Origin: Asaia bogorensis
GTDB taxonomy: Bacteria; Pseudomonadota; Alphaproteobacteria; Acetobacterales; Acetobacteraceae
Assembly (NCBI GenBank): GCA_945873675.1
Contig: CAMCEP010000144.1
Location: forward strand, 1 to 6,988
DNA: 6,988 nucleotides
Reading direction: 5' to 3'
Shown here: one piece after another, positions 1-4,604 of the stretch
Layout of the letters: the number at the start of each line of letters is the position of its first letter
Numbering within the stretch: position 1 is the first letter of the stretch
Notes under the pieces: model-generated
Database searches by the model: none
Seen by the model: the letters and a program-made list of their open reading frames with translations, nothing else
What the model was told of the DNA's origin: nothing
Program-made: the position numbers and the translations under genes

Positions 1-9
1 TTCAGCCAC

Positions 10-45
10 GCGGTAATATGCGGAGTCAAAAATTATGCGGAGCGC
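10..45 (+). repeat. Left terminal inverted repeat, containing two direct 9-bp arms
   Basis: This is a perfect inverted match to 260-295. It holds two direct copies of TATGCGGAG at 17-25 and 34-42, separated by the 8-nt spacer TCAAAAAT. The bases outside it (1-9) do not match the outer flank of the right copy, which fixes this boundary. Confidence 0.85.
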
Positions 46-46
46 T

Positions 47-67
47 GGCGAAAGCATGGCTTTCGCC
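47..67 (+). other. Perfect 9-bp stem hairpin inside the element
   Basis: GGCGAAAGC (47-55) and GCTTTCGCC (59-67) are perfectly complementary around a 3-nt ATG loop. A short T run (74-77) follows, but six bases after the stem, so this is a poor intrinsic terminator. It could instead be a protein-binding or secondary-structure feature of the element end. The corresponding place on the right side does not form the same hairpin. Confidence 0.45.
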
Positions 68-88
68 GCCGAGTTTTGCCAGGGTTCA

Positions 89-216
89 CTCCGCATAATT
101 CTTGCAGTGGCAAACGCCCTGCAGCATGGCCAGAAGCTTGTCAGGAGCCTGAATCGCCCTTTCTGATGCCCAGTGGGCACCAAGGAAGACTCGGATCGTC
201 CAAGAATTATGTGGCG
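89..216. repeat. Inner inverted motif pair (89-100 and 205-216)
   Basis: The left copy, CTCCGCATAATTCTTG at 89-104, faces CAAGAATTATGTGGCG at 201-216. The two are inverted with two mismatches over 16 bases. Both carry the same core as the terminal repeats. Their distance from the element boundaries is identical (79 bases each), which argues for a designed or ancestral symmetric layout rather than chance. Confidence 0.65.
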
Positions 217-259
217 TCACAGACCGCCCAAACGCAGCGGCAACCGCAAGGGGCCGCCT

Positions 260-295
260 GCGCTCCGCATAATTTTTGACTCCGCATATTACCGC
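260..295 (-). repeat. Right terminal inverted repeat, overlapping the 3' end of the DUF3489 gene
   Basis: This is the exact reverse complement of 10-45, with 9-bp arms CTCCGCATA at 263-271 and 280-288 separated by 8 nt. Its outer end (291-295) is shared with the 30-bp palindrome at 291-320. The stop codon of the DUF3489 gene (289-291, TAA on the minus strand) lies inside this repeat. Confidence 0.85.
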
Positions 296-1071
296 TTATG
301 CGGAGCTCCGCATAAGCGGTAGACCGTGTAGGACCCCTTCGCGCCCTGCTTGTTCGGACCGACTTGGCGAATGCGTTCCGCGATCTCCACCGTGATGCCT
401 TGGCGCTTTTTCAGGCCCGCGAAAAACCCGCGCACCGTATGCTGCGCCCAGCCGGTGACCTCGGCGATTTGCGCCACCGTCGCGCCCTCAGGGCGGCGAA
501 GCATGGCAAGCACCACTTCCTGCTTGGTGCTCTCGCGCGGCTTGCGTGGCGCGCCCGTGGCGCGTGCGCCGCGCCGCGAGAGCGCGCTGCGCAGCATGTC
601 CATCGCGCGCGCGATGGGGTCTTTATCCGCGTTGGCCGGTGGCGTTTCTTCCCAGGCTGCGAGCAAGCGCTCGGCGGCTTCGCGCAGGTTCACGCTTCCC
701 ATGTTGGGCGCCTCGGGCGCGGTTGCGGCGGCCTCGGCGGAAGGCTGCTCCTCGGCCTGCTGTGCGTTGTCTTCCCCGCCCTGTGCCGCCGGCTCGGGCG
801 TCGCGCGGCCCTCATTCGGGTCAATGCCAATCGCGCGCAGCCCTTCATCCGTCACCTGGATCAGGATCGGCGTGCCATCCGCATCCTTGCGCCATACCAT
901 CGCCAATTGATCGCGCGGTGCGGCAACCTCAATCAGCAGGCGGCTTTTGATCAGGCTGTTCACCACCGCGCGGCAGGCAGCGATTGGTAAATGCTTCGGC
1001 GCAATCGCCAGCAATTGCGGGTGCTGCGCGCCATGGCTCAATACAATCCGCTGCGTATCTGAAAGCTTCAT
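289..1071 (-). CDS. DUF3489 domain-containing protein
   Basis: This 260-aa protein has the layout typical of DUF3489 proteins. Residues 1-85 form an N-terminal helical, winged-helix-like part (MKLSDTQRIVLSHGAQ, then VTDEGLRAIGIDP). A low-complexity Ala/Glu/Pro linker spans about 88-125. The C-terminal DUF3489 domain covers about 182-253 and contains TKQEVVLAMLRRPEGATVAQ, then TGWAQHTVRGFF. That domain looks like a helix-turn-helix fold, so DNA binding is plausible, but the family's function is not established. Such proteins are common on alphaproteobacterial islands and plasmids. The start is supported by GGAG (1081-1084 on the plus strand as CTCC) nine bases upstream. After the expected terminal YRL, seven further residues (CGAPHKR) are encoded by the palindrome at 291-320, and the stop lies in the mobile-element repeat, so the natural C-terminus may have been replaced. 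It lies 106 bp downstream of the 118-aa gene on the same strand, probably in one transcript. Confidence 0.85.
   Translation of the reverse strand: MKLSDTQRIVLSHGAQHPQLLAIAPKHLPIAACRAVVNSLIKSRLLIEVAAPRDQLAMVWRKDADGTPILIQVTDEGLRAIGIDPNEGRATPEPAAQGGEDNAQQAEEQPSAEAAATAPEAPNMGSVNLREAAERLLAAWEETPPANADKDPIARAMDMLRSALSRRGARATGAPRKPRESTKQEVVLAMLRRPEGATVAQIAEVTGWAQHTVRGFFAGLKKRQGITVEIAERIRQVGPNKQGAKGSYTVYRLCGAPHKR
291..320. repeat. Perfect 30-bp palindrome next to the element
   Basis: Bases 291-320 equal their own reverse complement. At the centre, TATGCGGAG (297-305) abuts CTCCGCATA (306-314). With the adjacent terminal repeat, this gives a run of four 9-bp arms at 263, 280, 297 and 306. Spacers of 8 nt separate the first three arms, and the last two abut. 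The arms at 280-288 and 297-305 face each other across 8 nt (289-296), the geometry expected of a tyrosine-recombinase core site. The palindrome also encodes the last residues of the DUF3489 protein. Confidence 0.8.
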
Positions 1072-1080
1072 TGTCTTCGT

Positions 1081-1084
1081 CTCC
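1081..1084 (-). promoter_or_regulatory. Ribosome binding site of the DUF3489 gene
   Basis: GGAG on the minus strand is followed by nine bases (acgaagaca) before ATG. The same GGAGAC core precedes the neighbouring 118-aa gene. Confidence 0.6.
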
Positions 1085-1111
1085 GGTTACGGGCGCCGAC
1101 CATCGGCCCCT

Positions 1112-1149
1112 ACTGCCGGGAGCCCCGCGGGCGGACCCTGCGGGGCAGT
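1112..1149. other. GC-rich inverted repeat between the two minus-strand genes
   Basis: GCCCCGC (1122-1128) and GCGGGGC (1140-1146) form a 7-bp stem with an 11-nt loop. An alternative pairing, ACTGCC (1112-1117) with GGCAGT (1144-1149), overlaps it. No U tract follows on either strand, so it is not a clear terminator. It could affect mRNA stability or expression of the downstream DUF3489 gene. In GC-rich DNA such stems also arise by chance. Confidence 0.3.
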
Positions 1150-1177
1150 GCGGCGCCGCGTCGCGGCGGGCTGCGCT

Positions 1178-1534
1178 TCAATCCTGCGCTTCGGCGGCGA
1201 TGCCTTCGTTGATCACGAAGCCCGTCAGGTAGGGCAGGCCGGCGGGGATGCCCGTCTCGCGGCTGGTGCGCTGCGTGATGCGCCAGCCCATCCATTCCGC
1301 GGTGGTTTTCGCGATGGCGTCCTCGAGGCTCGCGCCGTAATGCATCTGGCTATTCACGCCGTCCGCGAAGTGGCGCCCGTAGCGGCTGTCGAGAAAGGCG
1401 CGGACCGAGGCGGGATCCGTGCTGGTTGCGTTGTGGATCGCGGTGAAGGCGATCGGCCAGGCGGGCGCTGCGTGTTCGCGCATGGTGCCCCAAAAACCCC
1501 AGTCTTGGTTTTCGGTGGGAACGATCTTGCTCAT
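1178..1534 (-). CDS. Conserved hypothetical protein of island/plasmid type (118 aa)
   Basis: The protein has 118 residues starting MSKIVPTENQDWGFWGTM. A 17-residue longer in-frame start exists at 1585, but the internal ATG at 1532-1534 is preceded by GGAG with eight bases of spacing, so the shorter form was chosen. It is soluble, with no signal peptide or membrane segment, and rich in Trp and Arg. Its strongest signatures are DWGFWGT (11-17), VRAFLDSRYGRHFAD (44-58), EWMGWRI (80-86) and TGIPAGLPYLTGFV (94-107). My recollection is that proteins with this pattern occur on proteobacterial mobile regions beside DUF-type genes, but I cannot name a Pfam family or a function. The coding call is firm because of the ribosome binding site and the coherent residue pattern. 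It is the upstream gene of a probable two-gene unit with the DUF3489 gene. Confidence 0.75.
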   Translation of the reverse strand: MSKIVPTENQDWGFWGTMREHAAPAWPIAFTAIHNATSTDPASVRAFLDSRYGRHFADGVNSQMHYGASLEDAIAKTTAEWMGWRITQRTSRETGIPAGLPYLTGFVINEGIAAEAQD

Positions 1535-1664
1535 CTGTTTGTCTCCGTCATCGGCGGGGGAAATCCCCTGCGCGTGACAGACCATTCGCGCTGTGATGGG
1601 GGCTGAGCCAAGCGAAATAGAGCGTTATTTCATTGCTATGATCAGCCGGGTTTCATCATGATGT

Positions 1665-1695
1665 GAGGGCCAAATGGCTGCATCATTCGGCCCTC
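1665..1695 (-). terminator. Possible stem-loop downstream of the truncated minus-strand gene
   Basis: GAGGGCC (1665-1671) and GGCCCTC (1689-1695) form a perfect 7-bp stem with a 17-nt loop. Read on the minus strand, the stem begins eight bases after the stop at 1704-1706. The position suits a terminator, but the loop is long and no U tract follows, so the assignment is weak. Confidence 0.25.
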
Positions 1696-1703
1696 GCTTT
1701 GCC

Positions 1704-1823
1704 TTATCGGCTGCGCTTTTTGCTGCGCTTCGCGGCGGCTTGGCCGGCTGCGTAGGCTTCCGCGAGAGAGTTTCGGATCGACCAAACCGCGACATCGTGA
1801 AAGTCGAGCGCGGTGGGCCGTAT
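1704..1823 (-). pseudogene. 3' remnant of a truncated minus-strand gene
   Basis: Read on the minus strand, the frame ending at TAA 1704-1706 gives DFHDVAVWSIRNSLAEAY, then AAGQAAAKRSKKRSR. This looks like an authentic protein C-terminus: an amphipathic Ala-rich helix with a basic tail. Going upstream, the sense of the frame ends near 1805-1812 and a TGA interrupts it at 1824-1826, with no start codon or ribosome binding site. The rest of the gene is therefore missing, and the break coincides with the start of the helicase-like remnant on the other strand. The residue pattern resembles small island-borne hypothetical proteins, but I cannot name a family. An overlapping 80-aa frame on the same strand is less protein-like. 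The call rests on sequence character only. Confidence 0.35.
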
Positions 1824-2175
1824 TCACGACTTCTTTGCGGTTGCTCTGGCCGAGCAGGGTTGGGCACTCAGGAAGTCCGCAGTTGGGCTGTTCCAGGTTG
1901 TCGATCAGACCGGCACGGCGGTGGCGCGGTTTACGGACGACCGCGAATGGGTCATGACGACGGACGGCCTGGGGCTCCTCGGGTTAGACCATCCCCTGGT
2001 CGCCAGTCAGTTGGCAAAGTGGCGGAGCACACCGCCCGAACGCTTGAGGTCAAGCGAACGCCAGACTTGCGGCTGGCCTACCGTACTACGCTGGTGGTTG
2101 TTCGAAGGAAGGAGTGGGGCCCGAAACCATGATTCGCTTTTGAAGTATACGCAGTTTCCAGGCGCGCGCCTTTGA
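1813..2175 (+). pseudogene. Helicase C-terminal remnant (probably SNF2/DEAD-type), 5'-truncated
   Basis: The open frame begins at a GTG (1813) and reads GRIHDFFAVALAEQGWALRK, then LFQVVDQTGTAVARFTDDRE, then LLGLDHPLVASQLAKWRS. A segment of the type LLGLDHPLV followed by xxWRSxPPE, and then by a Trp-rich PTVLRWWLFEGRSG, resembles the far C-terminus of large bacterial SNF2-like helicases found on defence and mobile islands. Residues after about 80 look degraded. In-frame stops lie just upstream (1753-1755 and 1798-1800), no ribosome binding site is evident, and no helicase motor motif is present. It is best read as the tail of a deleted large gene. It could instead be a small intact gene of unknown role. 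The family link is from memory of motif patterns and needs a profile search. Confidence 0.4.
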
Positions 2176-2434
2176 CCGCCCGGCCATCCATCCATAGACG
2201 ACAAATCTGTCACCGCGTCGGTGCCGTTTTCAAACGCTGCGCCCTATGCGACGCAACGATGTCACATATCCAGCCAAGACCGCCGTGCCCCCGATAAGCC
2301 ACGGCAAGTCCAAGCGATCCAGGGTCTATGCCATCTTTGCGGTATCGCCAGCCGTCCCCAGGAAAAACAAGATTGCATACACGAAGCCTCCCGTTGTAGG
2401 ATTCTCCGTCGTTTCTCAAGCTCTGGGATGGTCC
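2176..2434 (+). other. Intergenic region before the GntR operon
   Basis: This stretch of 259 bases holds no gene I can support. A frame open to 2246 runs into the regulator gene, but its translation looks non-coding and no ribosome binding site is present. The region carries the candidate promoter and operator half-site near 2369-2402. It marks the change from the degraded island to the compact operon. Confidence 0.5.
2369..2402 (+). promoter_or_regulatory. Candidate promoter with overlapping GntR operator half-site
   Basis: AGATTGCATACA (2370-2381) matches the complement of the stronger palindrome at 3113-3130; 13 of 18 positions agree across the full site. TTGCAT (2373-2378) with an 18-nt spacer to TAGGAT (2397-2402) could serve as weak -35 and -10 boxes, which would place the operator over the promoter. 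That arrangement would suit autoregulation by the GntR protein. The promoter boxes are poor matches to consensus and are the weaker part of the call. Confidence 0.35.
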
Positions 2435-3097
2435 ATGACAACAGCCTGGGAGCAGGCCTATCTGGCCCTACGCCGCTGTCTTGCGGATGGAACTTATCCG
2501 CCGGGCGCGCATTTGCGTGAGGAGGATCTGGCAACCCAGCTTGGCGTGAGCCGTACCCCGATCCGCGAAGCGCTGCGACGCCTGGATGCCGAAGGCTGGC
2601 TTCGCGTTGTGCCCAATCAGGGGGCTTTCGCTGCCGAATGGTCGCTCCCGGAAATGGTCGAGATTTTTGACCTGCGCGGCATGTTGGAAGCCCATGCGGC
2701 AGAACATGCGGCCATGGCGCCAAGCCCCCAGGGAATCGCAGGGCTGCGCGCGGCTTGTGAGGCGGGGGAAGCCGCCATGCCCGGCGCCAATCTGGCCGCA
2801 ATTGAACAGATTTCGGAAGCCAATGTGCGCTTTCACCAGACGCTTTGGGACATGAGCGGGCAGCACCGCACGCGCGCAACCCTCATCAGCTTGGCGGTGC
2901 CGCCGATGATCCTGCGCAACTTCCGCAAATTCAACGAAGCCAATCTGCGCCGCAGCCTGGCGCAGCACCGCGAAATGACCGAGGCGATTGCGGCGCGCAA
3001 CCCATCCTGGGCCGGGGCGGTGATGCGCGCGCATGTGGAAGCCGGCAAAGCCGTATTCCTGGCCGCCGCCGTACAGGCCGGGCAGGAGGCAGCATGA
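2435..3097 (+). CDS. GntR-family transcriptional regulator, FCD/FadR subfamily
   Basis: This 220-aa protein begins MTTAWEQAYLALRRCLADGT, a normal length for FCD-type GntR regulators. An N-terminal winged helix-turn-helix spans about residues 5-70, with the family hallmark LREEDLATQLGVSRTPIREA and then LRRLDAEGWLRVVPNQGAF. A C-terminal all-helical FCD effector/dimerisation domain spans about 78-210. It contains EIFDLRGMLEAHAAEHAA, the NVRFHQTLWDMSG segment and an HREMTEAI helix followed by an AHVEAG helix, whose Asp/His residues are the usual metal or ligand contacts. An in-frame extension to 2246 was rejected because its sequence is unlike the family. The chosen ATG has only a weak GGGATGG ahead of it. 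The gene leads the operon and its stop overlaps the amidase start (ATGA), so it probably senses the transported compound or its hydrolysis product. The ligand is not predictable. Confidence 0.9.
   Translation: MTTAWEQAYLALRRCLADGTYPPGAHLREEDLATQLGVSRTPIREALRRLDAEGWLRVVPNQGAFAAEWSLPEMVEIFDLRGMLEAHAAEHAAMAPSPQGIAGLRAACEAGEAAMPGANLAAIEQISEANVRFHQTLWDMSGQHRTRATLISLAVPPMILRNFRKFNEANLRRSLAQHREMTEAIAARNPSWAGAVMRAHVEAGKAVFLAAAVQAGQEAA
3084..3089 (+). promoter_or_regulatory. Ribosome binding site fixing the amidase start
   Basis: AGGAGG ends four bases before ATG 3094 and lies within the last codons of the regulator gene. It favours this start over in-frame ATGs at 2845, 3106 and 3121. Confidence 0.7.
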
Positions 3098-4443
3098 CCA
3101 CCCCTATGCATACAGATTGTATGCAATCTGAGTTTCCGACAATTGCGGGAACGCTTTCGGCCATGGCCGATGGCGGGCTGAAGCCAGCGCAGGTTCTGGA
3201 AGCCTGTTTGGCGCGCATTGCGGCCCTGAATGGCGCGCTGCATGCGGTGCATCATTTGGATGAAGCTGGCGCGCGGGCCACGCGCAATACCGGCCCTCTC
3301 ACGGGTATTCCCTGGGGCATCAAGGATAATTTTGATGTCGCCGGCCTGCCCTGCGTTGCCAATTCCAGGCTGCGTGCTGGGCGGGTCGCGACATCGGATG
3401 CCCCCATTGTTTCCATGCTGCGCAAAACAGGCGCGCCGCTGATCGGCAAGCTCGCCACCTGGGAATATGGCACCGGCACAGGGGCGGAGCATTTCGATCT
3501 GCCCAACCCACCCGCGCGCAACCCTTGGGACACGGCGCGCTTCACCGGTGGTTCTTCCACCGGTGCTGGTGTCGCTGTCGCGACAGGCATGGCGCTTTTC
3601 GCGATTGGTTCAGACACGACCGGTTCCGTACGTCTGCCCGCCGCCGCCACAGGTTGTTGCGGCGTGCTGATGACGCCTGGCGTACTGCCCATGGAAGGTG
3701 GCTTGCCGAATACCTATTCCATGGACCGTCCCGGACCCATCACCTGGACCGCCGAGGATGCCGCGATTGTGCTGGATGCCATGCTGGGTTCGCAATTGCG
3801 CGCCGCTGGCAGCGTGGGTGCGAAAGGGCTGAGGGTCGCCGTGGTGCGCGATCCTGGCCCTGGATTGCCTGCTGCCCAGGCTGAACTCGCCGCCGCTTTT
3901 GAAGCTGGGCTTTCGGTTCTGTCGCGGCTTGGGGCGCGCATCACGGAAGCAAAGCTGCCCTGGCCGGCTTCCACTTGCCTGGATGCGGCGCGGGTGATTG
4001 GCGCGGCTGAATCCGCCTCCATCCATGAAGACGAATTGTGCAAGACACCGGAATTGATGGGCGCTGCGCTCCGCGACAAATTGCTCGCGGGTATGGGTGT
4101 CAGCGCGGTGGATTATCTGGCCGCGCAGCGCCTGCGCCGCGCCTTCACCGATGCGATGGAGCGCTTCTGGGATGCGCATGATGTGGTGCTGTGTTTTGGC
4201 ACGCTCAATCTGCCGCCGCGCCTTGGCGTGGAACCCGAATCTTCAAACTACACCATGGAAACCATGCTGACGCCGGCAAGCCTCGCGGGGCTGCCGGCGC
4301 TCGTGCAATGCACTGGCTTTTCTGAGGCAGGGCTGCCGCTCCATTGGCAGATCATGACGCGCCAAGGCAATGAGGCCGCGTTGTTCCGCGCTGCCATGGC
4401 CTTTGAAGGTGCGACGGATTGGCGCAGCAGGAGGCCGGCATGA
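3094..4443 (+). CDS. Amidase-signature (AS) family hydrolase
   Basis: This 449-aa protein is of the amidase/GatA-like superfamily. These enzymes hydrolyse a C-N amide bond using a Ser-cisSer-Lys triad. All three residues are identifiable: Lys77 in GIPWGIKDNFDVAG, Ser154 in the TGGSSTGAG loop, and the nucleophile Ser178 in GSDTTGSVRLPAA. The Ser154-Ser178 spacing of 24 matches characterised members such as fatty acid amide hydrolase and malonamidase. The glycine loop reads GGSSTGAG instead of the commoner GGSSGGS, and DTTGS replaces DTGGS; both are mild variants that keep the catalytic residues. No signal peptide is present, so it acts in the cytoplasm. It overlaps the regulator by 4 nt upstream and the 54-aa gene by 4 nt downstream. 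With the adjacent ABC importer, it probably processes an imported amide, ureide or peptide-like compound. It is unlikely to be the real GatA, since no gatB is nearby. The substrate is unknown. Confidence 0.9.
   Translation: MTTPMHTDCMQSEFPTIAGTLSAMADGGLKPAQVLEACLARIAALNGALHAVHHLDEAGARATRNTGPLTGIPWGIKDNFDVAGLPCVANSRLRAGRVATSDAPIVSMLRKTGAPLIGKLATWEYGTGTGAEHFDLPNPPARNPWDTARFTGGSSTGAGVAVATGMALFAIGSDTTGSVRLPAAATGCCGVLMTPGVLPMEGGLPNTYSMDRPGPITWTAEDAAIVLDAMLGSQLRAAGSVGAKGLRVAVVRDPGPGLPAAQAELAAAFEAGLSVLSRLGARITEAKLPWPASTCLDAARVIGAAESASIHEDELCKTPELMGAALRDKLLAGMGVSAVDYLAAQRLRRAFTDAMERFWDAHDVVLCFGTLNLPPRLGVEPESSNYTMETMLTPASLAGLPALVQCTGFSEAGLPLHWQIMTRQGNEAALFRAAMAFEGATDWRSRRPA
3113..3130. promoter_or_regulatory. 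18-bp palindrome, candidate GntR operator
   Basis: CAGATTGTATGCAATCTG has perfect 7-bp arms around a TATG centre. A second overlapping inverted pair, TGCATAC (3107-3113) and GTATGCA (3119-3125), shares the site. The ATTGTATGCAAT core resembles operators described for FCD-type GntR regulators (TTGT...ACAA type). It lies inside codons 7-13 of the amidase gene, so binding could block elongation or an internal promoter. A related half-site lies upstream of the regulator at 2369-2386. Confidence 0.5.
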
Positions 4444-4604
4444 TTCCTCCGAAATACGCCGCACGCGCGGCAGAATTGGCAAAAGGCATATCGGCCATTG
4501 CTGCGCGCTTGCCGCGCGATTGGCCCAAGGAGCATCCGCCGGCGAACCCCGCCTGCGAAGCAACAACAGGTTCAGCAACAACGGGAGAGCAAAAACATGG
4601 CTGA
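4440..4604 (+). CDS. Small hypothetical protein (54 aa), coupled to the amidase
   Basis: The frame starts at ATG 4440, overlapping the amidase stop as ATGA, with AGGAGG at 4429-4434 giving a five-base spacing. This is the same arrangement as at the amidase start. It ends at TGA 4602-4604, eight bases into the next gene. The N-terminal half reads MIPPKYAARAAELAKGISAI, then AARLPRDWPKEH, an Ala-rich helix followed by a short acidic/basic stretch. The C-terminal half is Thr/Ala-rich and low in complexity. I do not recognise a family. Some AS amidases work with a small GatC/AtzG-like partner encoded next door, but there is no sequence evidence that this is one. It could also be a short coupling peptide that keeps ribosomes moving into the binding-protein gene. 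The translation signals are stronger than the protein evidence. Confidence 0.5.
   Translation: MIPPKYAARAAELAKGISAIAARLPRDWPKEHPPANPACEATTGSATTGEQKHG
4583..4587 (+). promoter_or_regulatory. Ribosome binding site deciding the binding-protein start
   Basis: GGGAG lies nine bases before ATG 4597 and directly precedes the Tat signal peptide. An upstream in-frame ATG at 4498 would add 33 residues ahead of the signal peptide, so it is not used. Confidence 0.6.

Larger units (their letters stand above)
10..295. mobile_element. Small non-autonomous element (MITE-like) with 36-bp perfect terminal inverted repeats
   Basis: Positions 10-45 are the exact reverse complement of 260-295 (36 of 36 bases). 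The pair bounds a 286-bp segment with no convincing gene. A second inverted pair lies inside: 89-100 reads CTCCGCATAATT, and 205-216 reads AATTATGTGGCG, a two-mismatch version of its complement. Each inner motif ends exactly 79 bases from its own outer boundary, so the symmetry extends beyond the perfect repeats. Between the terminal and inner repeats the arms match only weakly when aligned. The segment could be a miniature element mobilised in trans, or the two ends of a larger transposon fused by internal deletion. No target-site duplication is visible: the left flank begins at the window edge and the right flank is a palindrome. The element class is inferred from structure only; no transposase is present in the window. 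Confidence 0.6.

Noticed and set aside
76..279. 67-aa plus-strand open frame inside the small element
   Set aside because: It spans the inner and right terminal repeats, has no ribosome binding site, and its translation has no protein-like pattern. It is best explained as a chance frame.
17..314. CRISPR array suggested by repeated TATGCGGAG
   Set aside because: The repeats are only 9 bp, occur in both orientations, and have 8-nt or irregular spacing. That is not repeat-spacer architecture.
350..990. Long plus-strand open frames opposite the DUF3489 gene
   Set aside because: They are antisense shadows created by GC-rich codon bias. The minus-strand frame has a recognisable family domain and a ribosome binding site.
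947..1606. 219-aa plus-strand frame across 947-1606
   Set aside because: It lies antisense to the 118-aa gene and the DUF3489 5' end. Its Gly/Ala/Arg-rich translation is typical of a shadow frame.
1674..2132. 152-aa plus-strand frame overlapping both remnants
   Set aside because: Its composition is Gly/Arg-rich without motifs, and the competing frame at 1813-2175 shows a more protein-like pattern.
2246..2434. 63-residue N-terminal extension of the GntR regulator
   Set aside because: The family begins just ahead of the winged helix, the extension looks random, and it contains the candidate promoter and operator half-site.
2262..3034. Minus-strand frames of about 190-205 aa opposite the regulator
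   Set aside because: They are antisense to a clear GntR/FCD gene and show no family pattern or ribosome binding site.
2845..3093. 83-residue N-terminal extension of the amidase into the regulator gene
   Set aside because: It is read out of frame across the regulator's FCD domain. AGGAGG before ATG 3094 gives a normal amidase start.
4498..4596. 33-residue N-terminal extension of the binding protein
   Set aside because: It would bury the Tat signal peptide, and the frame is shared with the 54-aa gene region. GGGAG before 4597 supports the later start.
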